The position numbers and the translations under genes were made by a program. This document shows positions 1 through 11,483 of a stretch of DNA of 64,000 nt, one piece after another (position 1 is the stretch's first letter; the number at the start of each line of letters is the position of its first letter). Source of the DNA: Albifimbria verrucaria (Eukaryota; Ascomycota; Sordariomycetes; Hypocreales; Stachybotryaceae); the NCBI GenBank assembly GCA_020081605.1, contig JAHREC010000009.1, positions 4,898,001 through 4,962,000 of the forward strand. Direction: 5' to 3'. Under the pieces are notes generated by a model, which saw nothing but the letters and a program-made list of their open reading frames with translations, ran no database searches and was not told the DNA's origin.

Positions 1-1833
1 CCCCTTGTGGAAAAGGAAAATTGAAGGGTTTGAGAAATGGAAGAAGAACATGCAGAAGAGCCAGCAAAGGCCAACAAGACCATCGAAGGATCCTGGCATG
101 ACAAAGGCGGATCTGGCTCGAGAAGCGGCCAGTCGTGAACAAAGCTCATTTGCAAGCTTTAATCCCCACGATGCCCTTGAAGATTTTAGTTTTGCAGATA
201 TGACCAAAATTTCTCGCTCAGAGCTCGACAGTTTGCTGTATCCGCTCAAAACACTGGTGAAAGGGCGTTTCATTGAAGGTCTTCGTCGTGGTTTGGGTGT
301 TCATCATGCTGGAATGAATCGGCAATACAGACAAGTGTAAGTTATTGGTCCCTATTTGAGCAAGCCGAGTTCACTAACATCTTCCCTAGTGTGGAGCTTC
401 TATTCCGACGATCAGTGCTTACCGTCGTCATTGCAACCGGCACACTGGCACTTGGCATCAACATGCCATGCAAAACTGTGGTGTTCTGTGGCGACTCGCC
501 TTACTTGACTGCGCTCAACTATCGCCAAGCTTCTGGACGTGCTGGTCGTCGTGGCTTTGATCTACTTGGGAACGTTGTATTCCACAAGATTCAGCCTCAG
601 CGGGCGATGGAGATCATGTCTGCTCGCCTCCCAGATTTGCGAGGAACATTCCCCATGTCTGTCACTTTAGTACTCCGTCTCTTCGGTCTACTCCATGGAA
701 CTGAAAACTCGGAATATGCCACTCAAGTGGTCCAATCTCTTTTCACCCAGACTCGACTCTACCTGGGTGGTCCGACAGCTCGAATGTCGATCGCTCACCA
801 TCTGCGGTTCTCTATTGAGTATCTTCGCCGACAAAGTCTGCTATCTGCTACAGGAGTGCCACTGAACTTTGCAGGTTTGGTTGGTCATTTGTATTTCACT
901 GAAAATTCTGTTTTCGCTTTCCACTCCTTGCTGAAAGAAGGGTATTTACATGAGCTCTGTGATGAGATCGACGATGAGTGTGAGCAGAAAGATATACTTC
1001 TTGAGCTTGTGCTAATTCTTTCTCATCTATTCTGTCGGTTTCCTTGTTTCCAGTATAACAACAAAGAGTGGCTGAACACGGTTGTTCGCTCCTCGCCGTC
1101 CGTTGTCATACTACCTGAACTTCCAACAGAGGCAGCTAGACTTCTTCGTACACACAATGAAGAAACGCTTGACATATTCTTGAACTATGTCCGCACGTAC
1201 GTAGAGCAACATGTACACACGGTTGACGACGAATTGCCTTTCACAAAAAGAAGTGTGGCTCCAGAGCATCCTATAGAGCTTCCTGATATTGGGATCTGCA
1301 GTCTTCCTGCAACGGTCATCCGCTCTCCCTTTGCTGCACTATCGGGGCTTACAGATGAGTTCAGCAGCATTCATGAGCTGGTTGCGACGGTTCGTGCTGG
1401 GGTGTTCCTTGACGAGAGTGCAATTCCCTACATCCCGATTTATCCCGAGGAAACAAACAATGTTCCATTCAATGCTTACCTGCTAGACTTTTTCAAGCAT
1501 GGAGACATCAACGCACTCGTCCGTGACAATGGTATCAAGCGCGGTGACATTTGGTTTCACCTCAAAGACTTCTCCCTAATACTTGCGACCATTGTAACGA
1601 GTCTGGGGCTTTTCCTCGATTCTGATAATGAGCTTGACGATGCAGCAATGGTCGATGTTGAGAGTGTCGGCAACGCTGTGGAATACCCTCTGAGCTCCGA
1701 TGATGAATCCGATGATCAATTGAAGTCTGACTTGAGTTCTGACTTTGGTGAATCAAGTCTGGTCAATCTCTATAAGGCTATGAAACTTGTCCAAACAGAA
1801 TTTGACGAGAAGTTTAAGAAGGTTTGGGCATGA
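1..1833 (+). CDS. DDX60/Ski2-like DExD/H-box RNA helicase, 3' part (5' end outside window)
   Basis: C-terminal portion of a superfamily 2 helicase; the start lies upstream of base 1. Exons are <1-336 and 390-1833, with an intron at 337-389 (GTAAGT...CCTAG) that restores frame exactly. Visible motifs are HHAGMNRQYR, then ATGTLALGINMPCKTVVF, and motif VI in the form QASGRAGRRGFD, which are the second RecA-like domain signatures of Ski2/DDX60-type helicases. The following winged-helix-like part (LRLFGLLHG...) and an acidic tail rich in D/E/S resemble DDX60-family C termini. Family members unwind RNA and are linked to RNA surveillance or antiviral sensing in animals; the fungal role is not established here. 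No frame break is seen. Confident in the helicase class, less so in the subfamily. Confidence 0.9.
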
Positions 1834-2172
1834 TTGGATATGAAGACCACGTAGTGCTGAAGAATATTTTGGATCTGAAGCTAAAGTAGAGTGCTGCCTG
1901 AATAAAACTTGTTGGTCTTTTAAAATTTCTTTCTCGGTTGCAAGTGACAAAACTCATATTCCAGGGTCCCCAAGACCTCGGCGCATACATGAAGCGCACA
2001 ACAACCAACAACGAATGCTAGCAACCAACAATACGTAACAGCAGCCAATAGAAGTCAAGGATCTCTGGCGGCAGCTCAATATAAGACCAACGGCTTGCCT
2101 TCTCCAATTCTGGACCTTTCATAAATTGCATCTTTATGATCTGACTATTTGAAAGCTGGCTGCGTTAAAGTC
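1834..2172. other. Intergenic, helicase 3' side to thioesterase-like gene
   Basis: 339 bases with no convincing ORF. It must hold the helicase 3' UTR and the promoter of the next gene. Both genes read the same way. No distinct motif is recognised. Confidence 0.5.
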
Positions 2173-3262
2173 ATGAGTTCATTACAGGAGCACCCTCTTT
2201 TCTCAGAAGCTATCAAGGCTCAGAAATTAGACTCCAGCACATATCGGATAACATTTTCAAAGAGCTTTTGCATCGGCTCAGGTAATCTAATTCACATCAT
2301 CTTGTTATCAGTACGCTCATACCGTATTCAGTTCCTTCTGGTGGGTTCACAGCCTCTTGTATGCTCAACGCCGCTGGCGATTATCTCTCTTCGCGTAATC
2401 AACGCGACACTTTGACTGCACATTTTGAATACCCTTCTCGTGCCAAAATAGGCGATGCAATCATTAGCATTGATGTTGTCAAGTTGGGCAATCAACTGTC
2501 GACACTTCATTTGACACTCTGGCAAGATGGCTTGACGCGGCAACCCCATGGATTACTCCCTCAGTTTCCCGTCGAGTTATTCTCGCCTACACTACCCACA
2601 CCAATATTCGTGCTATGGATGGCCTATCTTTGCTCACTGGGTTTGAGGCAACACTAGGCGAAATTTGTCTTCCTCTGCCTGATTTCAAGGCACTCAAAAC
2701 TCATGGAAAGGATGATAATTGGGGGAGCCAAAATGGCATACAACCGTCAACGATATACCGTCTCTAAAGAAATGGCGTCTATACGTGCCCCGCGCCGAGC
2801 AGTCAGCTCCAGGCGTGCTTGATGTGTGGATGCGTTTCTCAAGCGGAGAGCGCATCTACCAAAGTGCATTGCCGTACGCCCTTGACTCATACCCTTTGAT
2901 TTGTACAAATACCTACCAGAGCCAGCGCTGAGTAGGCTCTTACCGCAGCCGCCGCCAGCAAAAAGAATCTCAACGAAAAGGATGGGAACAAGTCCGATAG
3001 GGAGCCACCCGACTCACGAGCAGACTTTTGGTTCCCAAGCCTCTATTTCCATCTAGAGGCCAAGACACTACTGCCCGACGAAGGTACTGAGTGGCTTCTC
3101 ATGCGAGTTACCTCTAAGCAAATTAAAAATGGCATGTTTGATCTAGACATATTGGTAAGAGACATGGAGGGTGAGCTTGTGGCTTTGGGCCATCAAGTGG
3201 CGAAGATTGTCTCGATGGATGTGAATATGGCGAGGCACCGTGCTACAAAGGCCTCATTGTGA
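2173..3262 (+). CDS. Acyl-CoA thioesterase-like (double hotdog) protein, frame-broken
   Basis: The ATG at 2173 opens MSSLQEHPLFSEA. A 50 bp intron (2282-2331, GTAATC...TTCAG) leads to VPSGGFTASCMLNAAGDYL and THFEYP-type hotdog sequence (here TAHFEYPSRAKIGDA). Later blocks PRAEQSAPGVLDVWMRF...SGERIY and SRADFWFPSLYFHLEAK...WLLMRVTSKQIKNG match the second hotdog of fungal thioesterase-like-superfamily proteins (TesB-like), giving about 330 residues. Four frame changes are needed: near 2535, in the G5 run at about 2720, near 2895, and in the A5 run near 2960. Three are one base short at or beside homopolymers. Known family members hydrolyse acyl-CoA; the substrate here is unknown. It is either a real gene with sequencing errors or a recent pseudogene. 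It has the most breaks per length in the left half. Confidence 0.7.
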
Positions 3263-3965
3263 GAAAAGCATGTCTTGAATATTAATAGTTGTTGCATTTT
3301 GATCTTATACCGTGAATCTAGAGGTTAAGACATGTGTCACTGTGTTGATCGAACCTAGTTCATAAATCGAAAAATGCTCTTGAAAGAATGAATCTTGCAG
3401 TCGTCACATCAAGGCGGTAGAATGGAAGATTGAAGACTTTACTATCCCAATCAATTGGAGCTTCGATGAGACATCTGCTGTGCCTGTTGCCAAGATCGAG
3501 CGGAACGCCTGAGATCTAATGTAGGGTAGGCAAATCCAATAAGGCTTCACCCCGCAACATCAGACAGAGACAGGACAGGCTGCCGCTTCTCAGGTCGGCC
3601 ACCGACACATGATATAGAAACGCTGAACCGTGGCAAAAAGAGGAGCAATTACCATATCGAGTACTTCCAAGTCCAAATTGAGCGCTCTCAAATGATCAGC
3701 CAGTGGTACCTTAATAACTTGCCCTGCTTGGTGGCGCATCGCCAAGCTCCCTGGAGAAAATAAGGCCTACCCAGTGTTGCATTCTCACCTCGTATGTGAC
3801 GGAAATGGCTGCATGTGCACCCTGGTCGAATGGAATGTGCCTAACTGGCACGGCACGGCACGGCTCAGAATCCTACGAGTCTGAAATCATGCTTCTTCAT
3901 CCCCATGGCTGCCAACACCGTCTTCTCACCTTTCAAACCCGCAAGTCGATTGCCGTCATAATCTG
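3263..3965. other. Intergenic with an orphan coding-like fragment
   Basis: About 700 bases. Nothing convincing apart from 3399-3512, where an open frame follows a TTGCAG acceptor-like site and encodes a peptide containing VEWKIEDFTIPINWSF...VPVAKIERN before a TGA. The composition is protein-like but I cannot assign a family. It could be a gene remnant or an unrecognised last exon. A short CGGCA iteration lies near 3850. Confidence 0.35.
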
Positions 3966-5403
3966 ATGCTAATGCCACAAGACAATCTTAGCGGTTCCCA
4001 GGAGAAATCTGCGGCAGACGATGGACAAGCCTCAACCGAAGACATGTCAGCCGCCACAAAAGCGCAGGTTCTCTTCATGCGTCTTCCCAATGAGATCCAA
4101 CTCATGATACTGCGCTACCTAGGCTATCAGGATCTCATTTCTCTCCAAAAACGAATGCCTACTTCAACGACCTCTTGAAACCAAGCCTCATAAAGTATAT
4201 CCTCGGCCCCGTAGCCATCTACGATGTAAAGGTCAGTTCCTGTCGGCATTGTGGTCGTTATGATCCCACCTTTGAATCGCTCGTTTGGCGCACCGATCGA
4301 TACCCACCAGAGCGTAAGCCATATCAGGCCCTATGCACAGATTGTGTTCTTAAGCTAGGTCTATTGCGCCCTCGGTCATTTTGGTATCAATTACCACGGG
4401 ATCAACATACGATTCTAGCAGTTGGCAAGTGTGGAACGAAACGCCTAGGCCTCAAGAGAAACATGATACGCAAGCCTTGCATATGGTGCAGTAGGTTGCA
4501 CAACCAAGACCAAGGCTCCATGTGTCTAGACAAATTTTGGGAGGCAGTCACTTTTAACCAAGCGGCCAAAGTATTCAGAGGTGTTCTGATAATCGTCATC
4601 ACTCCGCTCGCTTTAATCAATTTCCCAGACTCTGTCGCAGTTGCAGCCATTACTGCGGTAAGTAGCAACAACACCCACCCAAAAATTCATTGCTCCGTAG
4701 GTTGGAGCTAATTATTTACAAAAAGTTGACGATATTTTTCACATTGCTCCTCGAGTTAATGCGACTTATGGATAGGTCAATGGACCCAGACCGTCGACGC
4801 CGACGACGTCGCCACTACACATTTCCTTGGGCGAGCTCCGTTGTTGCGCAGCTTTTATCCGCACTCTGATCACTGGTTTAGCTATGGCTTTCATAAACAT
4901 CGGATGGCGAGCCGCCCGTCGACGAGTCCCACAGCGTGGCATCATTGCGGCTCTTATTTGCTGGTGTCTGCATTTGTAAGTTCCCCTACGAATAGCTGTC
5001 ATTATAGTCAATATCTGAACAAAGCAGGATTTCATGTACTATGATTGTAATCGGTCTTGTACTTATATGTAGCAGCTACGACTTCCGTCGTGCACACAGT
5101 CACCCCGTGTCGTGGTGGCGAAGCAGATTAATGAATCCGCTTGTGGGTTTCTTCGTTTTCTATGCGTATCCAGAGGCGCTTGTACGGGAGCCAATGGGAT
5201 ACAATAATCATAAGCCATCCTTGAGAGCTCTATGCAATTCATTTTTGAAGTACTGGCCTGCATTTTGGGTAAGCGTTTCTGGAAGCCCGACAGCATTTGT
5301 GGTGTATATGGGTGCCTCTACGATTTTCTCATGGCTTCCGCATTTTCTTTGGATAGGATGCCAAAAACTCTTGAGAAAATCTAATTTAAGGCGCCGCGCT
5401 TGA
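3966..5403 (+). CDS. F-box protein with C-terminal membrane-spanning region
   Basis: The N-terminal F-box is clear: LFMRLPNEIQLMILRYLGYQDLISLQ, about residues 36-65 from the ATG at 3966. Such motifs bind Skp1 in SCF ubiquitin ligases. Frame is lost in an A5 run near 4154 (one base short), after which it continues as NAYFNDLLKP...YDVKVSSCRHCGRYD, a Cys-containing segment. I model introns at 4658-4775 and 4976-5027; both junctions restore frame. The C-terminal third has several hydrophobic stretches (GVLIIVITPLALI, IIAALICWCLHL, MIVIGLVLICSS, LVGFFVFYAY, ending FSWLPHFLWIGC), suggesting multiple membrane segments, which is odd for an F-box adaptor. The exact length of the first intron is the least certain point. 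The substrate is unknown. Confidence 0.65.
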
Positions 5404-5937
5404 GGCGTTGGATTACCACTTAGAACTTGTATCTTATATTTTTTATGAACCCTTACGAGTTTGACGGTGCAGACCTCGATTGAGTATCTCTGACTGCTTT
5501 TAACTGTCGAGAATATAGTCAAGGCTTTGAGAGCCTTCATTGATAGCACTTCATGGCAGGCGTTTTGTCCCTTTGCTTAGACCAGGCCGTGCTGGTCCTT
5601 CAAATATACATGCTCTCGAGGCATCTCTGAATCATGAGTAGCCAATCATATTTATTTGCATGTCTTAATAAAGATTGGAAATGGTGCAGATTCGCCTTGG
5701 ATCAACAGTTTTGACCTTGAAGGAGTGAGCCAGGCACTATTCTTTTACCCACATACCTATGTCTCATCCAATCCTGGCCGCATATCGTAAATGTCGCACT
5801 GCTGCCCCGCGATTTCGCCATCACCTGCAAAGGTGTGTAACCAAAACGATGCTAAACAGCCAATCTTCTCCAATCCCTCGCCTCATTAATCAGAAACTTT
5901 TTCTATTCGAGAATCTCACTGTGCTGGTCCTCCGGCA
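5404..5937. other. Intergenic between F-box gene and permease
   Basis: 534 bases with no supported gene. Short overlapping ORFs on both strands have no recognisable protein character. It is expected to hold the permease promoter. Confidence 0.5.
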
Positions 5938-7546
5938 ATGGCTTTGGAACGGATCAAGACCCTCGTCTGGGGCCCCCATCGCGGGACAGGTCGTTGGTCA
6001 TTAAGCTAGACTTTACGCTGCTGCCGTACTTTTCACTGGTATGGTTTCTCTTCGGCATCAATAGGAAGAGCTATGCTACTGCCTACATTAGTGGTATGGA
6101 CAAGGACCTTGGTTTCCAAGGGAAGGACTTCAACTACATGACAACCATTTACCTTGTCGCCTATGCTGTTTTTCAGATCCCGTCCACCTCTTTGTTGACC
6201 ATATTCCCTCCGAAATACATCTTCGTAACGTCGAATATTGTATGGAGTGTCTTGACTCTGGCCACCTTTCGGATGTCACATGTCTACCAGGTTTTTGTGC
6301 TAAATGCATTCGAAGGCGCTTTCGCCGCCATTTGCTAGTGAGTTGAGCCTTGAGACGCCTCATTCATGATGCGACAACTAACGCATCCGTCAGTGTTGGT
6401 GGGCACTTCATCTATGGTTCTTGGTATAAGAAGTCCGAGCTGGGTACCCGTGCTGCAGTGTTCTGTTGCTTTGGGCACTTGGGAAGCATGGCAGGAGGAT
6501 GGATCCAGGCCGGCCTTTTAACAACATTGGATGGGAAATCCGGTCTACCAGCCTGGCGATGGCTCTTCATCATCGTATCTGTAATCACTTTGCCCGTTGT
6601 CGTCTTTGGTCAGTCTCCTTACGACCTCCCTGCTCTCATTGACACTAACAATTAGCATTCAAGGCTGGTTTGTTATTCCAAACCTGCCAGTGCATAAGAG
6701 TGCTTGGTATTTGACGGGAGAGGAAAAAGACTGGGCCGTTGAGAGGCTTGGAAAATCTCGAAAGCAGTCTTGGGATCTCTCAGTGTTCCAACGTGTTTTC
6801 TTGAGTTGGCAGTTTTACCTTCTGCCTTTTATCTTCATGCGTAAGTCACGTGTATCTCTGTTGATGACGGTGGTTCTCACTTACTTTACTCAGTTTACTC
6901 GCTCTGTGTGCAATCTCTGCTTAACAATGTCATGCCACTGTGGATGAAGTCGCGTGGGTATACGGTTATCCAACAAAACACTTACCCCTCTGGCATCTAT
7001 GCCACGGCAATAGTAGGCACTGTGGCCTACGCCATCTGGTCGGACAAGATCCAGTCACGTTGGCAGCCATCATTGGCAATCGGGTTCACCTTCGTGGTCG
7101 GCAGTGCCATACTGGTGGCTAATCCTGCCAAGGATGCCGCTCACTTTTTCGCCTTCTATCTCCTCGGCACTACGTATGCACCGCAAGCGCTTTGGTACTC
7201 GTGGATGGCTGATGTGACTGCTCATGATCTCCAACTGAGAGCCATTACCACTGGATGGATGAACTCTTTCGATTTCGCTTTTGTGACCTGGTGGCCAATT
7301 ATCTTCTATCCTGTGACGGATGCGCCTCACTACGAGAAGGGATATATAGCCAGCTTGGTAACTGGCGCTTTGGTAATACCATTCATTGGGGTAATTGCAT
7401 ATTTAGAAAGGCGAGATCGCCAGGCAGGCAAGATTGGTCGTCATTTTGAAGATGACCAAGATCAGATTGTGTCACATAGTCAGTCTCAGGATAGAGAGGC
7501 CAGTTCCCCTATCCCTGATGAGGGTCCAGCCAAGGTATTGGTCTAA
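5938..7546 (+). CDS. MFS anion:cation symporter, DAL5/allantoate-permease type
   Basis: Four exons: 5938-6337, 6394-6608, 6664-6840 and 6894-7546. All three introns (55-56 bp, 53 bp) have GTGAGT, GTCAGT or GTAAGT donors and restore frame. The product, about 480 residues, shows FGINRKSYATAYISGMDKDLGF and GRxG-less but typical DAL5-family segments (MWVxS equivalents), with about 12 hydrophobic segments and a hydrophilic acidic tail. The family imports organic anions such as allantoate, ureidosuccinate, nicotinate or pantothenate at the plasma membrane; the substrate is not inferable. The first codons (MALERIKTLVWG) are out of frame with the body by one base at the C5 run 5973-5977, consistent with a missed C. 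If translation started downstream instead, the N terminus would be shorter. Confidence 0.85.
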
Positions 7547-7960
7547 GGAGGGTAATTCGACTAGGTATTACCCATAACTATTTTTGACATCGATTCGGAC
7601 TTGAAAGGCCGGGGTATGTACCACAAGTCTTGAATTAAACTAAGATGGAGACCAATTGAAGATCTGTATACATCGGCTGTGTTGGTAAACAGGTTCATTT
7701 TAACGAATTGGATATTTCTTAGGATAGACGCTATAGGTGTATACAATTGCTATGGTCATGTCCTTGTTTCTTCTGTTCCATTATTACAAATATCACTTCT
7801 GTGTGTTGATAAAACAATGATTTACTCTTCAGAAAAACGCTTGGGGCACGATATTCATGGCACATCTATAAAAGAGAAGGGTGGTCACAATACGTCATCA
7901 TATGTCCCTCTCATTAACGACCATGATCTAATTTAACTGTTTGATCTGATATATCTTCTC
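7547..7960. other. Convergent intergenic region
   Basis: 414 bases between the 3' ends of two convergent genes. No ORF or RNA gene is supported. It presumably carries both 3' UTRs and poly(A) sites. Confidence 0.5.
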
Positions 7961-9855
7961 CTAGTACCTTGGGTTCTGGCCATAAGACTGACCTTGGTGA
8001 TGGCCATAATTTTGGTCTGACTGGTACTGTTGATCTCGGCTCTGGTGCTGGTCATATTGATGCTGCTGAGAATAACCCTGCTGAGAAGGTTGGTATTGGT
8101 CATTACGATATTGATCGGACGACTGTTGCTGTCCAGGTCGGTAATCCTGTTGGTAGTCGCTTGATCGATAGTCCTGTCGATGCTCGTTCGGTCGATAGTC
8201 CTGTTGGTGATCGTTTTGACGATAGTCATGCGGGCGCTCGTTTTGCCGATAATCCTGCTGGTGGTCATTTGGGCGATATTCATTGGAGTGCTCATTTGGC
8301 CTATATTCCTGCCGGTATTCGTTTGGACGTTCATTCGGCCTGTATTCCTGTTGGTGATCACCAGGCCGATATTCGTGAGGACGCTCATTTGGCCTGTATC
8401 CCTCTTGATACTCTTGAGGCCGATTATATTGGTTGCCACTCTGTTGCTGTGAGGGAGGATTGTAACCCTGACCGGAGTTACTGTTTCCTCCATGTTGCTC
8501 GTGTGGAGGTCCCTGGTTCCCACCAACTTGCGTGCCAGACGTAGGCGACCCGACACTAACGTTTTCATTGCCAATGTCATCGGGCACGGAAATCTTGACC
8601 TTGGGCAAGTACTTCTGAACTTTTGTTCCACAATGTTCTGAACAAAGACCCAGCTCTCACGCTCAAACTTGCGGTGACCTCCATTAACAACACCTAGGAC
8701 GCTCTCACGAAGCGTTTCCTGCACCTTTCGTACAAGATCACGGATCTTCTTAACGAGCTTGGCCTTGAGATCATCGCCAAAACCACGGTCCGCCTGTGGG
8801 CTGGCGTCACGATCAAGCTGTGAGTCGAATGGGTTGCCGCCAAGGATCTTCTCAAGTGGCCTTTGCACCACATCAGGCAGCAATTCGAATAGCTGCTTTT
8901 CAATTGCACCCAACACCTTGCGAAATTCGAGCCGCACTTCTCTGTGGACCTTGGCCAAACCTGTGCTGAGTTTGTCACTGATGACCTTGGAAAACCCTCT
9001 GCTTTCTCCATCATTGTCACCACGATCGTTGTCATTAAAACCTCGAGAAGCCCCTTCGTTTGAACTGGTCTTGTCCGTAAAAAGCTACCGAGGCCCTTTA
9101 CCAAGTCTTCAACATGGTCCTTGATCTCGCCCTTTACACCGTCACCAAGATCTCGTGTGCTTGTGTTTCCGCGAAGCCATCGCTTGATGTGGTCCAAAGC
9201 GATTCGAGTAAACTGCTCCGCAATAGGTGCATGCTGCTCTCGCAGCTTTGAACTGACAATTTCTTTAATTTCGGGGGTGATGAGGCGCGCCTTCTCTTCG
9301 GGATTTCGTGCAGCATCTTTAACGGTGTTGCTGATAACTCCAAGGAGGCCATCCAGCTCGAATCCTGAGCCACGGGGCCCTTTGTCATCGTCTAGATGAT
9401 CCTGGACGGCGTTGATGGCAGCAGAGAGGAAGCCTCTCGCACCCTGTGAGAAGGCATCATTATCCCCCACGAGATCGTGTTTCATCTTGGCCGCGGTTGC
9501 CCTCGGTAAGATCAAAAATCTCGCGCAAATCATCCCCAGCCTCGTCAGTAATTTTACTGAAGCCACGGGTCAATTGAGCTATCTCATTGGCGAAGGGCAG
9601 GGCCTGTCCGCCATAGGAGTCTGGGACTGCATCATTCAAACTCCAAGCGCTTCTCGAGCCCTCCCCGGAGCCACCCTTGTCTTGTTTGAAGAGTGAGCGA
9701 AAGGCGTCCACGACTTGGCCCTCCAGGCTGTTGATGGTCTTTTCCTGAAAAACCTCAATCTCGGTCGCGATGCGGGGCTGAATCTGAGGCGCGAGCGAGT
9801 CAACATACTCGTCTACCTTCTTCATCAACACCTCGGGAACGCCATGGGAGGACAT
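7961..9855 (-). CDS. Conserved filamentous-fungal protein with Q/Y/R-rich tandem repeats
   Basis: Starts MSSHGVPEVLMKKVDEYVDSL. The N-terminal two-thirds is a helical-looking, charged domain (DAFSQGARGFLSAAINAVQD; IAEQFTRIALDHIKRWLRG; VRLEFRKVLGAIEKQLFELL) that I recall as a conserved fungal protein of unknown function. The C-terminal about 170 residues are low-complexity repeats of the type YRPNE-R/H and DHQQDYR, ending in a Q/Y/G-rich segment (GHHQGQSYGQNPRY). It is about 630 residues with no intron evident. Three single-base losses are needed, at the C5 run 9464-9468, the A5 run 9079-9083 and the T4 run 8621-8624 (plus-strand positions). The repeat tail resembles intrinsically disordered, phase-separating proteins; that is inference. 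No catalytic motif is visible. Confidence 0.7.
8150..8420 (-). repeat. Coding tandem repeat array, imperfect 24-36 bp units
   Basis: Within the gene at 7961-9855, the sequence repeats units meaning YRPNEHQQD/RPHEYRP with many silent differences. Copies are more alike in protein than in DNA, so this is a selected protein repeat and not a young DNA satellite. Confidence 0.75.
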
Positions 9856-11413
9856 TTTGTAAGAGTTTAATGTCGGCGTAGGAATTTGCGTATGCCTGGC
9901 CAGGTAGGTACCTTGTCGATGGATGTTGGAACAGTTGTTCTGGCTGGGCTGAGCTGAGTTGGGCTGGAGTGGCTAGGCTGATGGCGTGGAGCCTGACGTC
10001 AGCTTGGGGACCCTTAATGTATGCGTTGCGGGGCCTTTGAATCTGTGATGAAACGATGTATCCACGAAGACAGACACGCATGGTTTTGAATCATTGGCAT
10101 AATAATAGAGCCAAAGCCATTCTAACAAGCGCGGACTCTTCAACCTCGTCAGTGATTAAGGAGCAGTGATTAAGGAGCAGTGAATAGTTCAACTGTCAAT
10201 CTAAGCACATATGAGCGCCATCAATATTACTGCAGAAGTATTCTTGCCATTTAACTTAGCAAAATGATGTTGGTCGCTTTTATTACACGTAAGGCTTCGC
10301 AATGCGTTCCAGAATTATGCTGTGCAGTATCCCATCGGCTGAGGCCAGGATGTGACCAGTATGAGGCTTCAGACATGATGTCGCTGATACTAGGTGATCC
10401 CAGTTCAAATGGGCATTCATTGATTTTAGTTGCTGTAAGCTTCGTGAACACTTTATTACGCATGATTCGGATGAAGCTTGATCTTGTCACAGTGCACTTC
10501 GACATATATCAATCACCTAATCATAAATCCCTTGTGACAAAATGTAGAGTAACTGCTGAAGCGTACGGAACAAATTCTCAAGGCCTCGGTGAATTTTGTA
10601 ACTCAAGACATCTTCTACGGTGACGTTTCATAACTGACTCTACCCATTCCAGCATCTTGTTGACAATGTTTTAATATGTTATAGGTAGGCTCAACTTCAA
10701 TTAATGGGTACCAAGCTGGTCACAATCTCATGGCCAATTTCGTGGTAATTCCATGAAGTGGTGACACGTAATCGTGATTCCAGAACTATACTGCATTTGA
10801 CTCTATGCACTCGTACAGTATAATAATACTTCAAAGCTTAGGAGTGAAACTTGGATGGGAACATTGGTTGGGAATTGAACCCTGGGGTATTCCCAATCAA
10901 CGTAATAAGCTCTTGCTATTTTTCGGTCATTCCGACGATCCCTCCAATTCCGCCGCTGAGCAACCGAGGGAGCATTTTGTCCGCTACAGGTATGCATAGA
11001 TTGGTCTCAATTTGCAATTGGCTTTTCTTATTATTTTCCATCCTTGTGAGATGTAAGAATCTGGGATAGGACAAAGTTTAGTCGGTAATCTAGGAATTCC
11101 CTTGTCAATTAGTTCGAATGAATATCACTGATTGGCTCGCTCGGTCTTTGTGTAGAATCTCGCACTTGGACACAGATCAAGCATTAGGTGGGTCGCTGAT
11201 TCTGCTGGGTTCCTGGTCGTTCACCTATCGGACTTGTGCTCGCATCGTGTAGTCAAGCGTTTACAGTAAGAATGGCATTTCTTAGCTGGCAATTCAGAAA
11301 CACGAGTAATTATAAGCAAATCAGACCGTAGAGATATGGGTCTCTCGGATCTACGGATTTTGCTGCACTGAAATCCAGTTCACCCTTTAAAAAGCACATA
11401 TTCCGTCTAGATC
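9856..11413. other. Intergenic, divergent promoters
   Basis: About 1.6 kb between divergently transcribed genes. A 14-base unit is duplicated head to tail at about 10151-10180 (AGTGATTAAGGAGC twice). A 119-codon open frame at 10264-10623 has no recognisable protein features. No tRNA or transposon termini were recognised. Confidence 0.45.
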
Positions 11414-11420
11414 TATAAGT
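11414..11420 (+). promoter_or_regulatory. Probable TATA element of the M28 peptidase gene
   Basis: TATAAGT lies 70 bases before the start codon at 11484, a normal position for a fungal core promoter. It is called from sequence and spacing only. Confidence 0.4.
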
Positions 11421-11483
11421 AGTAGCATATACAACGCTCTTCGATTTGACTTTACTGCATCAATTGAGACTTTCTCTATCGAA

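Noticed and set aside
8150..8420. Possible CRISPR-like or satellite array
   Set aside because: Repeats are protein-coding, imperfect and contiguous, with no unique spacers; a eukaryotic genome.
7969..8544. 191-codon open frame opposite the repeat tail
   Set aside because: Only the reverse reading of the YRPNE repeats; its periodicity follows from the real gene.
10264..10623. 119-codon open frame in the 9.9-11.4 kb gap
   Set aside because: No start context, motif, or protein-like composition.
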